From Saprospiraceae bacterium (GTDB taxonomy: Bacteria > Bacteroidota > Bacteroidia > Chitinophagales > Saprospiraceae): DNA of 64,000 bases. A model generated the notes under the pieces. The model saw nothing but the letters and a program-made list of their open reading frames with translations. It was not told where the DNA came from and did no database searches. The translations under genes and the position numbers were made by a program. Positions 63,389 to 64,000 of this stretch are shown here, one piece after another. Location of the stretch: positions 1,054,001 through 1,118,000 of the forward strand of contig JADKGI010000001.1 in NCBI GenBank assembly GCA_016722285.1, given 5' to 3'. Within the stretch, counting starts at the first letter, position 1. Every line of letters starts with the position of its first letter.

Positions 63389-64000
63389 TTATTTGGGACC
63401 TTTGTAAAAATTAATCCAGCTTTCTTCAATTTTAAAAAATGCACCTGAAGAAGAAGTCTGTGCACGAAGCGTTTCAGTAGCTACAAATTGGATGATTTCA
63501 TAGCGCTCCGCAAGACTGAATCCGGTTTGCTTTTCCCATGTTTCTGCAGTGGGAATACTGATATAGAAAAGACACCCACCACTTCCAAACTCGGACCAGA
63601 AACTAAAACTTTTTTCACCATCTTCGTAAAGGACATTATTTGACCTGCCCATGTTTTCAAATACAACTTTTCTGCTGAATTTTCTTACCAAATCTTTCAT
63701 AAGCTCTTCGCGCATCAGCAAGTCCTGATCCGGTAAGATATTTCCGAATCCATCACGGTACACGATGGGTGGGCGGTAATCATCCTGTTGCACTCCTATT
63801 GGTTGGACAGAAACCTCCGGGACGAAGTTTTCTTCATGTTTTTTTAAGTTGATGATGTGTTGAAGTCCGTCAATTTTAACAATTTTTATGGATATATCAC
63901 CGGGTGGAAAGGGTAAGGTATCCAATATTATCTGAATGCTACCATTGATGATCTCCCTGATTTCTTTTCGCCATATTTCTGTGCCAGATGGTTGAGTGCT
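63389..64000 (-). CDS. Hypothetical protein, 5' end outside window
   Basis: The minus-strand frame stays open to the right edge, so the N-terminus is not seen. The visible 200-odd residues are mixed alpha-beta (LAERYEIIQFVATETLRAQT) with no recognised domain; FYISIPTAETWEKQTGF is the most conserved-looking part. It probably forms one transcript with the DKNYY genes downstream. Confidence 0.55.
   Translation of the reverse strand, partial: STQPSGTEIWRKEIREIINGSIQIILDTLPFPPGDISIKIVKIDGLQHIINLKKHEENFVPEVSVQPIGVQQDDYRPPIVYRDGFGNILPDQDLLMREELMKDLVRKFSRKVVFENMGRSNNVLYEDGEKSFSFWSEFGSGGCLFYISIPTAETWEKQTGFSLAERYEIIQFVATETLRAQTSSSGAFFKIEESWINFYKGPK

Overview
The window reads as the chromosome of an AT-rich member of the Bacteroidota, probably close to the Saprospiria. 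Several upstream regions carry the phylum's own promoter (a TTG near -33, then TAnnTTTG near -7). Secreted lipoproteins, DUF885, DUF3472, DUF1080-cytochrome fusions, DKNYY repeats and two-component propeller repeats all belong to that phylum, and the rplM-rpsI-rpsB-tsf and pyrH genes are typical of it. The genus assignment is an inference; no rRNA or tRNA gene was seen.

Positions 1-15.8 kb are an array of plus-strand gene cassettes. The cassettes are separated by recombination-site-like repeats that fit the attC model: a 5' RYYYAAC-type core, a 3' GTTRRRY-type core, and long imperfect inverted repeats between them. No integron integrase is present, so the array resembles a CALIN (cluster of attC sites lacking an integrase) or one arm of a large chromosomal integron. 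Most cargo concerns defence or DNA: an SF1 helicase, AlkB, a DNA methylase-HNH fusion, an Abi-alpha-like DUF4393 protein, an RloC-like anticodon nuclease, an AbiE toxin-antitoxin pair with an hsdR stub, and a type II restriction-modification pair. A serine hydrolase and two unknown proteins are also present. An IS110/IS1111-like element sits exactly at the 5' core of one attC. A decayed IS4-type element interrupts the last attC of this block.

Positions 16.9-25.4 kb carry a LuxR-type response regulator, a receiver-like protein without the phospho-acceptor Asp, and a TPR sensor kinase. A minus-strand cluster of secreted bulb-lectin proteins (one fused to a CAP domain) and a DUF3078-like outer-membrane protein follows. 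Two promoters in this cluster share an identical operator-like dyad. Three of its genes share a 5' leader motif. A 162-bp near-palindrome lies between two of the genes.

Positions 26.1-30.9 kb resume the cassette array with ParDE, DUF1801, HigBA, a small membrane protein, an SRPBCC protein and a propeller lipoprotein, ending in a flavoprotein fragment. Several genes in the two array blocks carry single-base homopolymer frameshifts. No such frameshift is seen in the housekeeping genes, which suggests cassette decay, though assembly error is possible.

Positions 30.9-57.2 kb are ordinary chromosome: a Crp/Fnr regulator, an ABC exporter, rpsU, a DUF885 peptidase, membrane proteins (one MFS pseudogene) and a very large cytochrome c-PA14-propeller-DUF1080 protein. 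Then come malic enzyme, pyrH, tsf, rpsB, rpsI, rplM, a GHMP kinase, a sodium symporter with murQ, transketolase, an inositol monophosphatase, DUF3472 and mnmE. From 57.6 kb to the end lies a run of small uncharacterised membrane proteins, a zinc-ribbon protein and two DKNYY-repeat proteins.
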